Below, in pieces: positions 1 through 9,245 of a stretch of 64,000 bases of DNA. The notes under the pieces are model-generated. The model ran no database searches. It was given only the letters and a program-made list of their open reading frames with translations, and was not told the origin of the DNA. The stretch is from positions 124,001 through 188,000 of the forward strand of contig CAXXFH010000005.1 in NCBI GenBank assembly GCA_963677085.2, in the 5' to 3' direction. This DNA comes from G963677085 sp963677085. GTDB lineage: Bacteria > Planctomycetota > Planctomycetia > Pirellulales > Thermoguttaceae. The position numbers and the translations under genes were made by a program. The first letter of the stretch is position 1; each line of letters starts with the position of its first letter.

Positions 1-2
1 CC

Positions 3-848
3 CAAAGGGAGAGGGGAGCACGGGCGGACACCCTAACAACGCCGTTGGCGGAGGCGCTGCGCAAAGCAGGCGTCAACCGGCTATCGCTGGGTGCGCAAGC
101 CAAGCAGACGCGTCTTTTGCGCCTCCTCGGTCGTATCCATGATTGGGAGAAAGTGATCGCTTCCGTGGAAATGGCGCGCGAAGCGGGATTCGACAATATC
201 AACCTGGACCTGATGTTCGGCCTTCCTTCGCAGACCGTCGCGGATCTGCGGGAAACGCTCGAGGCCGCCCTTGCGCTTCAGCCCACGCATCTATCCTGTT
301 ACGGGTTGATCGTTGAGGAAGGAACACCAATTTGTCGCAACATCGCCGCGGGAAAGCTGGTCCTTCCGGATGAGGAAATCGAACGCGAGATGTACGAGCT
401 TGCGCGCCGGACGCTCGCGGAGCACGGCTTTCATCAACACGAAATCAGCAATTTCACACGCGAAGGATACGCCTGTCGGCATAACCTCGGCTGCTGGACA
501 CGCGTGCCCTACCTCGGCTTCGGCTGCGCGGCACACAGTTTTTTCGAGCAGTGCCGTACGATGAACCCGTCAGAGCTTGACGCGTACCTGGCAGGTGAAC
601 AGCCGAAGACGGAGCAAATATCCAAAGAAGAAGCGCGGTTTGAGAGCATGATGCTGGGGCTGCGCATGACGCGCGGCGTAAAGGATGAGGATTTTACTCG
701 CATGCACAGGATGAGTATCCGCGAGGCGTTCGGTGAAAAGCTGGATAAACCGATCGCCGCCGGGCTGCTTGAGTGGCACGAAGGTGCTTTACGGCTTACT
801 CGCCTCGGTATGGACCTGCAAAACAGCGTGCTTGTTGATCTCATGTGA
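3..848 (+). CDS. HemW-like radical SAM protein, 5' part missing
   Basis: This is the C-terminal three quarters of a HemW/coproporphyrinogen III oxidase-like protein (heme chaperone or heme-synthesis radical SAM family). Readable family motifs are AGVNRLSLGAQ, LLRLLGRIH, NINLDLMFGLPSQT, LSCYGLIVEEGTP, HEISNF and the HemW C-terminal segment. The frame is open to the left edge, giving about 281 residues against a usual 370-390. The N-terminal radical SAM CxxxCxxC cluster motif is not in the window. The first ~19 bases match the arm of a dispersed hairpin repeat (see 21687-21826), so the gene may be truncated rather than merely cut by the window edge. The motif spelling recalls Firmicutes-type proteins, which is an impression only. 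The family call is firm; whether the gene is intact is open. Confidence 0.75.
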   Translation, partial: QRERGARADTLTTPLAEALRKAGVNRLSLGAQAKQTRLLRLLGRIHDWEKVIASVEMAREAGFDNINLDLMFGLPSQTVADLRETLEAALALQPTHLSCYGLIVEEGTPICRNIAAGKLVLPDEEIEREMYELARRTLAEHGFHQHEISNFTREGYACRHNLGCWTRVPYLGFGCAAHSFFEQCRTMNPSELDAYLAGEQPKTEQISKEEARFESMMLGLRMTRGVKDEDFTRMHRMSIREAFGEKLDKPIAAGLLEWHEGALRLTRLGMDLQNSVLVDLM

Positions 849-1585
849 CACGAAAGGAAAAGCCGTGAGATAGGTTAGGGCATGCAGGGCGCGGCTCAAG
901 ATGAATTCCTAAATGATCACGGGCAATTGGATAGCTACTACACTTTTGAAGCGCAGAAACGTTGTGATTCTTTGGCTGTGTGACGTCATGCAATTCAATG
1001 CGAAATGCTGAAAGCCTTAATGGTACTTGTTCTGTTTTCTCAACAATTCATACCGATTCTCCGATGCACCATCAAATGACCGTTTTCTGGGAATGGGTAA
1101 ACCCTGGCTAACCTGCGTTGGCCACATCGACGGAATCGCAATGTTCCGGTGCAGCGATCTTGACCGTGAACATCCAACGACTCGAGTGAATGGCACTTCA
1201 ATCTGTTGGGCCTATGAGGATATTTTGCAGCGAAGCAATCGGTCCTCTTTGTCAGTTAACCGTTGAAAGCCCGGCTCAATCAGACATGATTTGAGAGGAG
1301 TTTGAAAGACGTTCGACTCGCGGAGGCCACCCTCAAACGTTTTTCACTGATCTGGCCCCACTCCAACGCCGCATTGTTCGGCTATTGAACCTCGAACCCG
1401 TAAACTACGGACACTGACACCACCCCCAACAATTCACAGATAATCATTGGGACATGTACGTACGGAAAGTAGGTTGAAGGGGGAGGCCCCGTTTCCGTCC
1501 TTAACCACCTCGGCTTCGCCTGAACGGCGGACTCGTGGTTGTCCTGACCGTTGCGCAGAAGAAGGCCCTCTCGCCCATGGACGCG
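849..1585. other. intergenic, no gene recognised
   Basis: About 740 bases lie between the 3' ends of the HemW-like gene and the MFS gene, which converge. A short frame at 1027-1266 has no ribosome binding site and no recognisable motif. I see no RNA gene here. Confidence 0.5.
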
Positions 1586-2839
1586 CTAGCCCATCGGTTC
1601 CTCAGGCGATTCGTAGTAGTAGTCGCGGGCGAAGGTGGTGTAGCATGCTACGAGAATACACAGGCCACTAAAAAGGTAAACGCCGCCGAGCGAGGCCATG
1701 GCATTGTCCAACCCTAGCGGCGCTTTGGCCGCGCCGAGTACGATGGGCGCAAAAGCTCCGGTGATAAACGCGAAGCAAAGCATCACGCCTACGGCCGACG
1801 AACGCAAGCGTGGTTGGATTACGTCGAACAACGCGGCGAAGAGGTTCGAGTCGTATACTCCGCGGAAGAGACCAAAAGCGGCCAGGGCAGCGTAGCATAC
1901 CCAGAGGTTGTCGGTCGTGCCGATTAGATAGATGAAGGGAGCCCCGAGCAAAAGACCGAGATACTCGAATTCGATGCGGATCGTGCGCCGCCACTTCGCC
2001 CAGTAGTCCGACAAACGTCCCCCGGCCAATACGCCGATAAATGCAAAAGCATGGTGGTAGAACAGCGCCGAAAAGCCTGCCTCGGTGACTGACAATCCAA
2101 ATTTCTCGTGAAGCAACGTGGGCATCCAGGTGAGGTAGCCGATGTTGACGAACACCATGCCGGCGAAGGCAACGCTCAGAAACAACACGGTTGGCTTGCA
2201 AAGGATTTGGCGAAGTACGTATGACAGCGGCAGCCCTTCCTCCGGTGCGTCGCCGTTGTCTGCGGACGTTTCGGGCGGCGTGTTTTCTACGCGGAAAATC
2301 ATGATGAAGGCCATCACGATGCCAAAGCCGCCGAAGAGCAGAAACGCGCTACGCCATCCATATCTTTCGCCCACAAAACCGGCGACGAAGCTGGCCACAA
2401 TGCCCACGTACAGCGCCGTCTGGTGGATTGCCATGGCCAAGGCACGTGTTTTGTGGTGGAATTGCCCGATAAGCGAGTTGGCCGAGGGGTAGTAGAAGGC
2501 TTCACCCCCGCCCGTGGCAATCCCTCGGAAGATGATGAGCGTAATCAAACCGGTACAGAATCCGGTCAGCAACGTGGCTGTGCTCCAAACGAGCAGTGAT
2601 GTGATGACAATCCATTTGCGCCGCAGCACGTCTCCCACGTAGCCGCTAAGCGGTACGAGGATGCCGTAGATGCATGTGAACACAGAAGCGACGAGGCCGA
2701 TCTGTACGTCGCTGAGATTCAGGTCTGGCTGAATCAGCGGAATGAGGTTGTTGTAGATCTGGCGATCGGCCTGATTGAGAAAAAAGGCCAACCAGAGCAG
2801 GACAATCAGTTCCCATTTGTACGGTATCGGACGTTGCAT
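1586..2839 (-). CDS. MFS transporter
   Basis: This is a 417-residue integral membrane protein with about 12 hydrophobic segments and an MFS layout. The N-terminal half has NQADRQIYNNLIP in TM1, with the family's D-R pair, and a GYVGDVLRRKW loop between TM2 and TM3, which is the MFS motif A position. A charged central loop (ENTPPETSADNGDAPEEG) separates the halves. The closest remembered relatives are spinster-like and sugar-acid/anion permeases. The substrate cannot be read from sequence. The RraA-like aldolase gene lies upstream on the same strand, about 310 bases away, so a shared role in uptake and breakdown of a small organic acid is possible. A family-1 repeat lies between them. Confidence 0.85.
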   Translation of the reverse strand: MQRPIPYKWELIVLLWLAFFLNQADRQIYNNLIPLIQPDLNLSDVQIGLVASVFTCIYGILVPLSGYVGDVLRRKWIVITSLLVWSTATLLTGFCTGLITLIIFRGIATGGGEAFYYPSANSLIGQFHHKTRALAMAIHQTALYVGIVASFVAGFVGERYGWRSAFLLFGGFGIVMAFIMIFRVENTPPETSADNGDAPEEGLPLSYVLRQILCKPTVLFLSVAFAGMVFVNIGYLTWMPTLLHEKFGLSVTEAGFSALFYHHAFAFIGVLAGGRLSDYWAKWRRTIRIEFEYLGLLLGAPFIYLIGTTDNLWVCYAALAAFGLFRGVYDSNLFAALFDVIQPRLRSSAVGVMLCFAFITGAFAPIVLGAAKAPLGLDNAMASLGGVYLFSGLCILVACYTTFARDYYYESPEEPMG

Positions 2840-2949
2840 CGTGCATACTCCGCGTGTGGCGGCCTACTGGCGTCTTCAGCATGAGGGGAAGGCGACCTCG
2901 AGAGCCTGTCGACTTCGAGACGTCGGGCGTTCTCCATTCAGGCATCACT

Positions 2950-3050
2950 AAGGACGAGCCGAAAAACAACTTTCCGTTTTCAAGGCGGAAGGCGAGGGCC
3001 GTCGCAAAGCACGGCCCGGTGAATCGGCAAGTTATTTATCGGTTGATCCT
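2950..3050 (+). repeat. family-1 palindromic repeat, copy A
   Basis: One of five related ~100-base elements (others at 4172, 12778, 50573 and 53432). It starts AAGGACGAGCCGAAAAA and ends near CGGTTGATCCT. The inner hairpin GGGCCGT (2996-3002)/ACGGCCC (3011-3017) is perfect, with an 8-base loop. It sits in the spacer between the RraA-like and MFS genes. Unlike copies B, C and D it does not end a gene. Confidence 0.8.
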
Positions 3051-3151
3051 AAAGGCCATCGGCAGGTTAGGTGGGAAGGCAACCGTCGCTTCAGCATCGC
3101 CACCATAACCCGAGAGCAAGGGAGGCAAACGACAGTATGACATCGTACGTT

Positions 3152-3856
3152 TTAGAATCGGCCGTGTTTGGCGTAAACCTCGAACGGATCGATCCCTTTA
3201 GCCATGTCGTCACGACTTAGCTTTTCCGAGGCGCACCACTCTTCGGCCTGCTGGAGTACCTTGAGCGTGAAGTCCTTGGGCACGATTACCACGCCATCGT
3301 TGTCGCCGAAGATGTAATCGCCCGGGTTGACCACCAGTTGGCCGTCGATTCCATTGACGAAGATGGGGATCTGGTAGTCGACGGCCATGAAGCGACCAAA
3401 GGCCTCGACCGGGTTGCGGAAGCGGCAGAAGGTTGGGAAACCCATGCCGATCAGGTAGTTGCTATCGCGGGTGCTGCCGTCGATCACTGCGCCCGCACAA
3501 CCGGCCGCTTTGGCCGCCGTGGCGCTGATTTCGCCGAACTGACCACAACTACGGTTGTTCTGGGCGTCGCGGATTTGGATACATCCGGGCGTCATGCTCT
3601 TGAGCATGCCGAGGCGAATGTCGTGTACCTTCTCGTCGCGGCTGGGTGTGGCGATGCAATGCACGGTAAACGCTGGACCGGCCACCTGCATGGTATGAAT
3701 CAACGGATACATTCCGCTGTCCAATGCTCGTCCACTCATGCCAAGATGCTCACAGGCATCGTAGACCAGGCCCGTATAGAGCTTTTTGTATCGTTCGTTG
3801 ACTGCCAGCACGTCGTAGTCGAGCGTCAACGACGCGTGCTTATAACCGTTTTTCAT
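3152..3856 (-). CDS. RraA family protein, probable 4-hydroxy-4-methyl-2-oxoglutarate-type aldolase or related enzyme
   Basis: A 234-residue cytoplasmic protein of the RraA/HMG-CHA aldolase family. It shows the family core GAVIDGSTRD, whose R-D pair belongs to the divalent-metal and oxaloacetate/HMG site in characterised members, and the C-terminal GDNDGVVIVPKD. Length is typical. The E. coli RNase E inhibitor RraA is in the same fold family, so a regulatory role cannot be excluded. In planctomycetes and proteobacteria such proteins often sit in catabolic clusters, and the downstream MFS permease on the same strand fits that. No strong Shine-Dalgarno is visible before the ATG. Confidence 0.8.
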   Translation of the reverse strand: MKNGYKHASLTLDYDVLAVNERYKKLYTGLVYDACEHLGMSGRALDSGMYPLIHTMQVAGPAFTVHCIATPSRDEKVHDIRLGMLKSMTPGCIQIRDAQNNRSCGQFGEISATAAKAAGCAGAVIDGSTRDSNYLIGMGFPTFCRFRNPVEAFGRFMAVDYQIPIFVNGIDGQLVVNPGDYIFGDNDGVVIVPKDFTLKVLQQAEEWCASEKLSRDDMAKGIDPFEVYAKHGRF

Positions 3857-4069
3857 CCCGGTATACCCCGTCGATTGTTGAAAATGATTGCAGACTCATG
3901 TTTCCTGTTTACCGATGCCACGCGAGTGCTCTCGATGCTTCGTAGCGATGACTTTGACGAACTTCATGGTAGCATCGCGGAATGCCGTCGCGGAGGGCGC
4001 AAACCCTATAAGATGCGCCACATTTACTGCACTATCCGACACCCCCGGCCGCTAGCATGGTGGGGATCT

Positions 4070-4172
4070 TATTGATGTCTGCATTAGAAATGATCGCTTC
4101 GGGAAGCCGAACACCTGGAAATCCAGGTTTCCGCTGGTCGCCTTCCGTTCATTAGCTATGCAAGCGTCAATA
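4070..4172 (+). repeat. family-2 repeat, copy 1
   Basis: A ~103-base element with inverted-like ends (TTGATGTCTGCAT and ATGCAAGCGTCAA) and a central hairpin CCTGGAAATCCAGG. Its core reads as ACCAGCGGAAACC on the other strand, against CGACCAACGGGAGCC in the other copies (34953, 52249, 54450, 55068, part of 16146). It directly abuts family-1 copy B, forming a composite between the RraA-like gene's upstream region and the permease gene's 3' end. Confidence 0.75.
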
Positions 4173-4274
4173 GGATCGACCGAAAAATCACTTGCCGATT
4201 CACCCGGCCGTGCTGCGCGACGGCCCTCGTGTTTCGCCTTGGGCAGCAGCAAGTTGTTTTCTGGGCCGTCCTTA
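4172..4274 (-). repeat. family-1 palindromic repeat, copy B
   Basis: Read on the minus strand it begins TAAGGACGGCCC, then carries the inner GGGCCGT..ACGGCC-type stem, CGGCAAGT and TTTTTCGGTCGATCC. Its first three bases (4274-4272) are the TAA stop codon of the ABC permease gene. It probably acts as a 3'-end structure. Confidence 0.8.
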
Positions 4275-5096
4275 CCGCGGTGCCGGGATGTCGCGATACC
4301 AGAAGATAATGGCCGCCACCGCATAGGCAGCAAGTCCCAGGCCCACCAGTGTGAGGTTGTACTGCCAGGCCAACGCAGTGCCATCGCTTCCCGAGACCAC
4401 CAACTTCTGAGGGCGGTAGGCCGCCATGAAGGTGAAATAGCGAAGCCACCAGCCGGCCTTCCACACCGTGGAGATCATTTCCACCAGGAACGAGGCCACA
4501 AACACGCCGCCGGCAATGACAATCGTTCGCCAGCGGTCGCGGTTGCAGGCGGAGATCAGCGTGGTGATGCCCGTGAAACAGAAGATCATGGCGCAGAGAT
4601 TCACGGCTCCCGGCAACAGTTTTGCCATTGAGGCCGGTTGCCCGATGTCGAAACGCTGTAGCCCGATGAACATCCCCACCCAAATCGAGAGCGGCAGAAC
4701 AATAGCCCCGAAGGTGGCAATCACCGCGGGCACAAAGACCACGGTAACTCGCCACACGGGCAGCGAGAGAATCAGGTCCATGGTGCCCCGGCTGATCTCG
4801 CCACTGATCGAATCGGACCCACGTCCCACGGCCCAGCCAACGCACACCAGGAACGTGATTCCGTGTACATAGAGAATGCTAAGCCGGCCCTCGGGCGTGG
4901 CCAGTTCGTCGAGCGATACGCCGATCATATTTTCGACGAAACCCGGCAGCAGCCGCAGGAGTGAGGCGAATCGGCCCATTTTGAAGAAGGTCATCCACCA
5001 GATGAAGACCCACGCAAGCACGATCAACGCGGTGCTCGACAGCGCCAATTGACGCCACGCGTCGGCGACGGCTTTTCTCCACAGAGCACGATTCAT
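4272..5096 (-). CDS. ABC-2 type transporter permease
   Basis: A 274-residue membrane protein with about six hydrophobic helices, a large extracytoplasmic segment after TM1, and the ABC-2/NosY-like segment GRGSDSISGEISRGTMDLILSLPVWR, in which I-S-G-E-xx-x-G-T-x-D-x-x-L-S-x-P is the hallmark just before the second helix pair. Such permeases work with a separate ATPase. No ATP-binding gene is present within the 500 bases upstream or in the neighbourhood, so the partner must be elsewhere or lost. The stop codon comes from a family-1 repeat. Confidence 0.8.
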   Translation of the reverse strand: MNRALWRKAVADAWRQLALSSTALIVLAWVFIWWMTFFKMGRFASLLRLLPGFVENMIGVSLDELATPEGRLSILYVHGITFLVCVGWAVGRGSDSISGEISRGTMDLILSLPVWRVTVVFVPAVIATFGAIVLPLSIWVGMFIGLQRFDIGQPASMAKLLPGAVNLCAMIFCFTGITTLISACNRDRWRTIVIAGGVFVASFLVEMISTVWKAGWWLRYFTFMAAYRPQKLVVSGSDGTALAWQYNLTLVGLGLAAYAVAAIIFWYRDIPAPR

Positions 5097-5467
5097 GGCG
5101 GCTTACCCAGCGAATTGCCGGTGATCTCCATATTCGCGATGTACTTGGTCGAATTTCCGGAGTTTTTCTGCCTCCGCGACCTTGTCCAGATGGCAGGATA
5201 TCCCTGGTGCGGCGGCTGAACAACCCCTGATAGGGAGGTGGGGGGCCGGTAAGGTAGGCCACAGCAGTCTTGTGGGAGATTTTCGCTGCCCGCAAATCGG
5301 ACAAACCGGCGCTCGGAGCCGGAAAACACAGGCTTTACGCGTACCCAACCGGCAGGATACCATGGAACAATACGTACTGTGGTTCGATGCGGCGTGTCGG
5401 CCGGCGGAACGCGGACGTGTTTTTTCCACGTTGGGGAACATGTGGCGGCACGCTTTTTCGCGCTTTC
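5097..5467. other. intergenic, divergent promoter region
   Basis: This spacer lies between the divergent permease gene and the gene at 5592. No ABC ATPase or other coding sequence is recognisable. Overlapping short frames have no family signal. Confidence 0.4.
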
Positions 5468-5549
5468 AGTGACAGTAAAAAACGGTGGCAGTAAAACGGT
5501 GATAGTGAATTCGCGTCTGCGGTAACAGTGAATCTGCGGTAACAGTGAA
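5468..5549 (+). promoter_or_regulatory. five 13-base direct repeats upstream of 5592
   Basis: Copies near the form CGGTAACAGTGAA start at 5468 (CAGTGACAGTAAA), 5483, 5497, 5520 and 5537. The last two are identical. They lie 43-124 bases before the ATG at 5592. Repeated boxes in this position could be operator sites or a decayed tandem repeat. Confidence 0.5.
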
Positions 5550-5591
5550 GATGTTCCGTGGCGACCTATTGGTTTCGGGAGGACAAATCCC

Positions 5592-6587
5592 ATGATCGGT
5601 CAATTGACGTGTGTGGCGGCATTGATGTTGGGGATCGATGTCGGATGGCAGCCGTCCTCTGATGGCGGGGTAGAGTACCTGATCCAACTCCAACCGGAAG
5701 CCATCGAGGCGTTGAAGGCCGGTCAGCCCCTGGAGAGTTATATCCCAGGACACGTGAAAGACGTGCGCGCCTATCGGATTACCATCGGCACCGCGAAACT
5801 CCGGCGGGAATTGCCTTTGGAGATTCCTGAGTCCAAAACATCCCAGCCAACGGAAACCCGGCCATCGACAGCCCTGCCACCAGCAACCCTGCCACCAGCA
5901 ACCCTGCCACCAGCAACCCTGCCACCAGCAACCCTGCCATCACCGGCCGAACACCCCACGCCAACCGACGAGCCTGCGACGGGCGAGCCTGCGGTAGACG
6001 AGGCACCACGGGGAGCCGGCAATCGGGGTTCCGATTTGTTAGGCTCCCGATACCAGACGGGGAATCTGTCGGATCGTTACCGTGAGGACTTCGTGCCAAA
6101 CAGCGGTACTGGTCGTTATGGTACCGCAAGCGGCGGCTATCCCGGCGCCGCCGACACCCCGTCGGTGTATCCGAAGCGTTCACCAGCGGCCGAAAGGCCC
6201 GAGTTCGACGCTCAGCCACGACATCCCGATCGTTCGGAGGTGGAATCGGCCGTGGAAGCCCCCGGGATGGGTGGGTTGGGCAAGGGTGGGCGTTTGGCGG
6301 TCCCCAACCCTTTGGCCGCAGATCCCGCGCGAAAACCACTGGTAGCGGCAGCGGCCACTTTCACCGAGACCACCGACGTGACGGGCGAGGTGTCCACCGC
6401 TTCGCCGAGTACGCAACTGCCGGAACCGGAGGTGGCACCAGACGACAACTCCGACCAGGCCCCGCGGCTTATCGCGGCGTTGGGAGTACTCGTGGTGTCG
6501 TTGAGCCTGAACGTCTACTTGCTGTGGATCGCCTTCGAAGCCCGACGGCGATGCCGTCAGGTGCTGTCCGCGGGCGCCGCCGCGTAG
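5592..6587 (+). CDS. hypothetical proline/threonine-rich single-pass membrane protein
   Basis: A 331-residue protein with a GGGAGGA ribosome binding site 8-14 bases before the ATG. Residues 1-17 are hydrophobic and may be a signal or anchor. Residues ~20-85 form a compact conserved-looking domain (GWQPSSDGGVEYLIQLQPEAIE). After it comes a low-complexity linker holding four LPPAT-type pentapeptides encoded by a 15-base tandem repeat, and another disordered stretch. One C-terminal transmembrane helix (~LIAALGVLVVSLSLNVYLLWIAF) precedes a short basic tail. The design suggests a periplasmic domain on a flexible stalk. I do not recognise a named family. Confidence 0.7.
   Translation: MIGQLTCVAALMLGIDVGWQPSSDGGVEYLIQLQPEAIEALKAGQPLESYIPGHVKDVRAYRITIGTAKLRRELPLEIPESKTSQPTETRPSTALPPATLPPATLPPATLPPATLPSPAEHPTPTDEPATGEPAVDEAPRGAGNRGSDLLGSRYQTGNLSDRYREDFVPNSGTGRYGTASGGYPGAADTPSVYPKRSPAAERPEFDAQPRHPDRSEVESAVEAPGMGGLGKGGRLAVPNPLAADPARKPLVAAAATFTETTDVTGEVSTASPSTQLPEPEVAPDDNSDQAPRLIAALGVLVVSLSLNVYLLWIAFEARRRCRQVLSAGAAA
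5877..5936 (+). repeat. 15-base coding tandem repeat, four copies
   Basis: Four perfect copies of CCACCAGCAACCCTG encode repeated Pro-Ala-Thr-Leu-Pro in the linker of the protein at 5592. A partial unit precedes them. This is a likely site of length variation between strains. Confidence 0.9.
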
Positions 6588-6708
6588 ACCGCGCGTGGCG
6601 GCACCTGCAATCGTGAGGTGTCGGAAATCGACGCGTTATATTGGCACCGGAGTCTCGCCCTTTTCGTTGGGTTATCCATTCAACGGATAAGCAGCAAAGG
6701 AGCGAGCG

Positions 6709-7956
6709 ATGGTTGAACGTTGGCCCGTCAAGCGGACGTTGCTAGGCAGTCTGATCGGGGCGCTGGTGCTCAGTGCGATGATCGGCATCTATGCCTTTCT
6801 TTTCGGTAATTTCGGCGAAACCGAAATGAAACTCCTCGCGACGACCCTGGGGGTATCGTATTTCAGCGTTACCGCCTTGGCCGCGGCTGCCGCTTGGGAG
6901 AAACGCCGGGTGTTGCCGCTGGCCGTTGCCGGGGTGATCGCCAGTGGGTTGGGGTTCGTGGGCTTCCTGACGATTGTCTGGGGGGAACCGTGGCGATGGA
7001 CCGGCTCGGGTGAGTGGCTGATTAAGTCGACCATCATTTTGGCCCTGTTTGCGTTTTCCTTCGCGCAGTGCTCGTTGTTGTCGTTTCCCAGGCTGTCTCG
7101 CCGCGCCGGGGGGTTATTTCCCGCGGCCGTTACGGTTGTTGTATCTCTGGCCGCACTGATTTCGACGATGATTGTCTTCGAATGGGACGACGAATGGCTG
7201 TTTCGGGCGTGTGGTGTGCTGGGTATTCTCGATGGGCTGCTTTCGTTGACAATTCCCATCGCGGCAAAAATCGCCGGTCGCGGCGAGCAGCCGTTGATTG
7301 CTGCCGAAGCCGCTACCGTCGGCGAAGCCGTAACCGTCGAGTTGAAATGCCCTCGCTGCGGCCACACCGGTACCTATGCGACTGGCGTGATCGAGTGCCA
7401 GGAATGTGGGCAAGCGATGCGTCTGGAACTCCTGGGCGATCTGGCCGGCATAGCAACGAGCGGCAAACGCCCGCCGGTGCAGTACTCGCTTCGCACGCTG
7501 TTGGTCTTGGGAGTTGTAGTGAGCCTGTTCTTTAGCGTGATCGGTGCCCGACGCGTCCAGCTTCGCCAGCAGGAAAAGGTGGTGGTGGAGTTGAAGCAGC
7601 GCGGAATTACGAGCTGGGGCAGGCATGGCACCGTTCGGACGGCCACGATCGGCGATCCCGTAGCAGGCGTCTATACCGCGGCCGATTGGGACCTTTTCTT
7701 GCAGCTTGAAGATGTGCAGGACGTTCGCATTACCAGCCGGCGTTTCGACGCGGCAGATCTCGGCGTGTTGGCCGAATTACCGGAACTCAGGAGGCTGACA
7801 CTCCAAAGTCCCCAGTTTGACGACGCTGCCGTACCCTACCTGAAAACGCTCACGCAGCTCGAACTGCTCTGTTTAAATACGACAAAAATCTCAAAAGCCG
7901 CCGTGTCGGAGCTTCGTCGAGCACTGCCGACAACAAGTATCGTGGAAGTTCCGTAG
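6709..7956 (+). CDS. membrane protein with zinc ribbon and C-terminal LRR-like segment, function unknown
   Basis: A 415-residue protein with an AAGGAG ribosome binding site. The N-terminal ~190 residues hold about six hydrophobic helices. A zinc ribbon follows (CPRCGHTGTYATGVIECQECG, two CxxC pairs). Then comes the YSLRTLLVLGVVVSLFF helix, a planctomycete motif often seen as 'FSLRTLL' membrane anchors. The last ~100 residues contain leucine-rich spacing (LPELRRLTLQS, LTQLELLCLNTTKIS). The gene follows 5592 by 121 bases on the same strand, so the two may be co-transcribed. No enzymatic motif is visible. Confidence 0.75.
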   Translation: MVERWPVKRTLLGSLIGALVLSAMIGIYAFLFGNFGETEMKLLATTLGVSYFSVTALAAAAAWEKRRVLPLAVAGVIASGLGFVGFLTIVWGEPWRWTGSGEWLIKSTIILALFAFSFAQCSLLSFPRLSRRAGGLFPAAVTVVVSLAALISTMIVFEWDDEWLFRACGVLGILDGLLSLTIPIAAKIAGRGEQPLIAAEAATVGEAVTVELKCPRCGHTGTYATGVIECQECGQAMRLELLGDLAGIATSGKRPPVQYSLRTLLVLGVVVSLFFSVIGARRVQLRQQEKVVVELKQRGITSWGRHGTVRTATIGDPVAGVYTAADWDLFLQLEDVQDVRITSRRFDAADLGVLAELPELRRLTLQSPQFDDAAVPYLKTLTQLELLCLNTTKISKAAVSELRRALPTTSIVEVP

Positions 7957-8077
7957 GATTTCTACGAAATTGCGTCAGCCGAGCAAAGACGGTATGCTAG
8001 CTGGTCGATAACAACCCTATTGGGGTGGTGTTGCTGCATCGCCCGGTTTTCCCAGCACCGTTTCGACACGACGCACT

Positions 8078-9241
8078 ATGCCCAAGAAGACGCCACCGAG
8101 TGTTGCCGTATTGGTTGACACCTCCACCGGCTGGGGCCGGCGCCTGATTCGCGGAATCATCAGCTACGCCCGAAAGCATGGGCCGTGGCGGTTGTGGATC
8201 GACGACCGGGGGCAGAATGAACCGATGCACCTTCCGCCGGGTTGGGTTGGCGACGGGATCATCGCCCGGGTGTCGTCGCATGCCATTGCCAAACACATCG
8301 CGGCGATGGGCGTGCCGGTGGTCAACATCTCGGGCATTGAGCTTCGGGGTGTCGACTTTCCAAGGGTCACGACCGATGTTCACGCGGCCGCCAAATTGGC
8401 CGCGAAACATTTCCTCGATCGCGGTTTTCGTCACTTCGGCTATTGCGGTCCGCAGCGGTTATCTTACGTCGATTCGCATCGGCACGCTTTCGTGGAAGCA
8501 TTGAGAGATGCTGGATACCCATGCGGCGTTTATCGACCCGGTTCGGGGGTTACGGCCCGAGACGGTTGGCCTGTTCTGCAAGAAGATCTCGCACGATGGC
8601 TCAAGGAAATCCCGAAACCGGCAGGAGTTTTCACCTGGGGTAACAAACGCGGCCGCGAGGTAATCTATGCCTGCCAGCGGGTGGGCCTGCTTGTGCCCGA
8701 ACACGTTGCGGTCTTGGGAGGCGACGACGATGACTTGCTGTGCTCGGCTTGCAGTCCGCCTTTGTCGGGCACGATGGTCGCTTCCGAGCAGATCGGCCAT
8801 GAGGGGGCCGCTATGCTCGATCAGTTGATGGGCGGTGAGAAGCTGCTCAGTGAAGCGATTTATATCGAGCCGACGGGCATCGTCACCCGGCAGTCGACCG
8901 ACACGCTTTCGATTGACGACTCCGATCTTGCCCTGGCGATTCGCTTTATCCGCGAGCACGCTTCCGAACCGATTCAAGTCGAAGATATCCTGGCCGAAGT
9001 GGCCATTTCTCGCCGGCACTTGGAACGACGTTTCCAAGAGCTATTAGGGCGAACGCCTGCGGCGGAGATTCGTCGGGTGCATCTACAGCGGGCAAAAGAA
9101 CTGCTTTCGCACACTGACCTTTCCATCCCCGACGTGGCCGCCGGCTCGGGATTCGGCTCGCCGGAATACCTGGCCTACGTGTTCAAGCAGGAGACGGGGC
9201 TTAGTCCGCTGAAGTATCGCACGCAAATCCGCGGACGGTAG
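8078..9241 (+). CDS. XylR-type transcriptional regulator (LacI-like sensor, AraC DNA-binding domain)
   Basis: A 387-residue regulator. Residues ~8-270 are a periplasmic-binding-protein-like sugar sensor without an N-terminal HTH (VAVLVDTSTGWGRRLIRGI, FLDRGFRHFGYCG, AVLGGDDDDLLCSACSPPLS). Residues ~285-385 are an AraC double HTH (VEDILAEVAISRRHLERRF and LSIPDVAAGSGFGSPEYLAYVFK). This is the XylR layout, which in E. coli senses xylose and activates sugar genes. Planctomycetes carry many paralogs. It converges on a run of secreted glycan-active genes (9.3-25 kb) and is the natural candidate to control them. The inducer is unknown. Confidence 0.9.
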   Translation: MPKKTPPSVAVLVDTSTGWGRRLIRGIISYARKHGPWRLWIDDRGQNEPMHLPPGWVGDGIIARVSSHAIAKHIAAMGVPVVNISGIELRGVDFPRVTTDVHAAAKLAAKHFLDRGFRHFGYCGPQRLSYVDSHRHAFVEALRDAGYPCGVYRPGSGVTARDGWPVLQEDLARWLKEIPKPAGVFTWGNKRGREVIYACQRVGLLVPEHVAVLGGDDDDLLCSACSPPLSGTMVASEQIGHEGAAMLDQLMGGEKLLSEAIYIEPTGIVTRQSTDTLSIDDSDLALAIRFIREHASEPIQVEDILAEVAISRRHLERRFQELLGRTPAAEIRRVHLQRAKELLSHTDLSIPDVAAGSGFGSPEYLAYVFKQETGLSPLKYRTQIRGR

Positions 9242-9245
9242 AATT

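Noticed and set aside
1027..1266. 79-codon frame between the HemW-like and MFS genes
   Set aside because: No ribosome binding site, no motif and no sign of protein-like composition.
5468..5549. CRISPR-like array
   Set aside because: The boxes are only 13 bases, unevenly spaced and without spacers of constant length.
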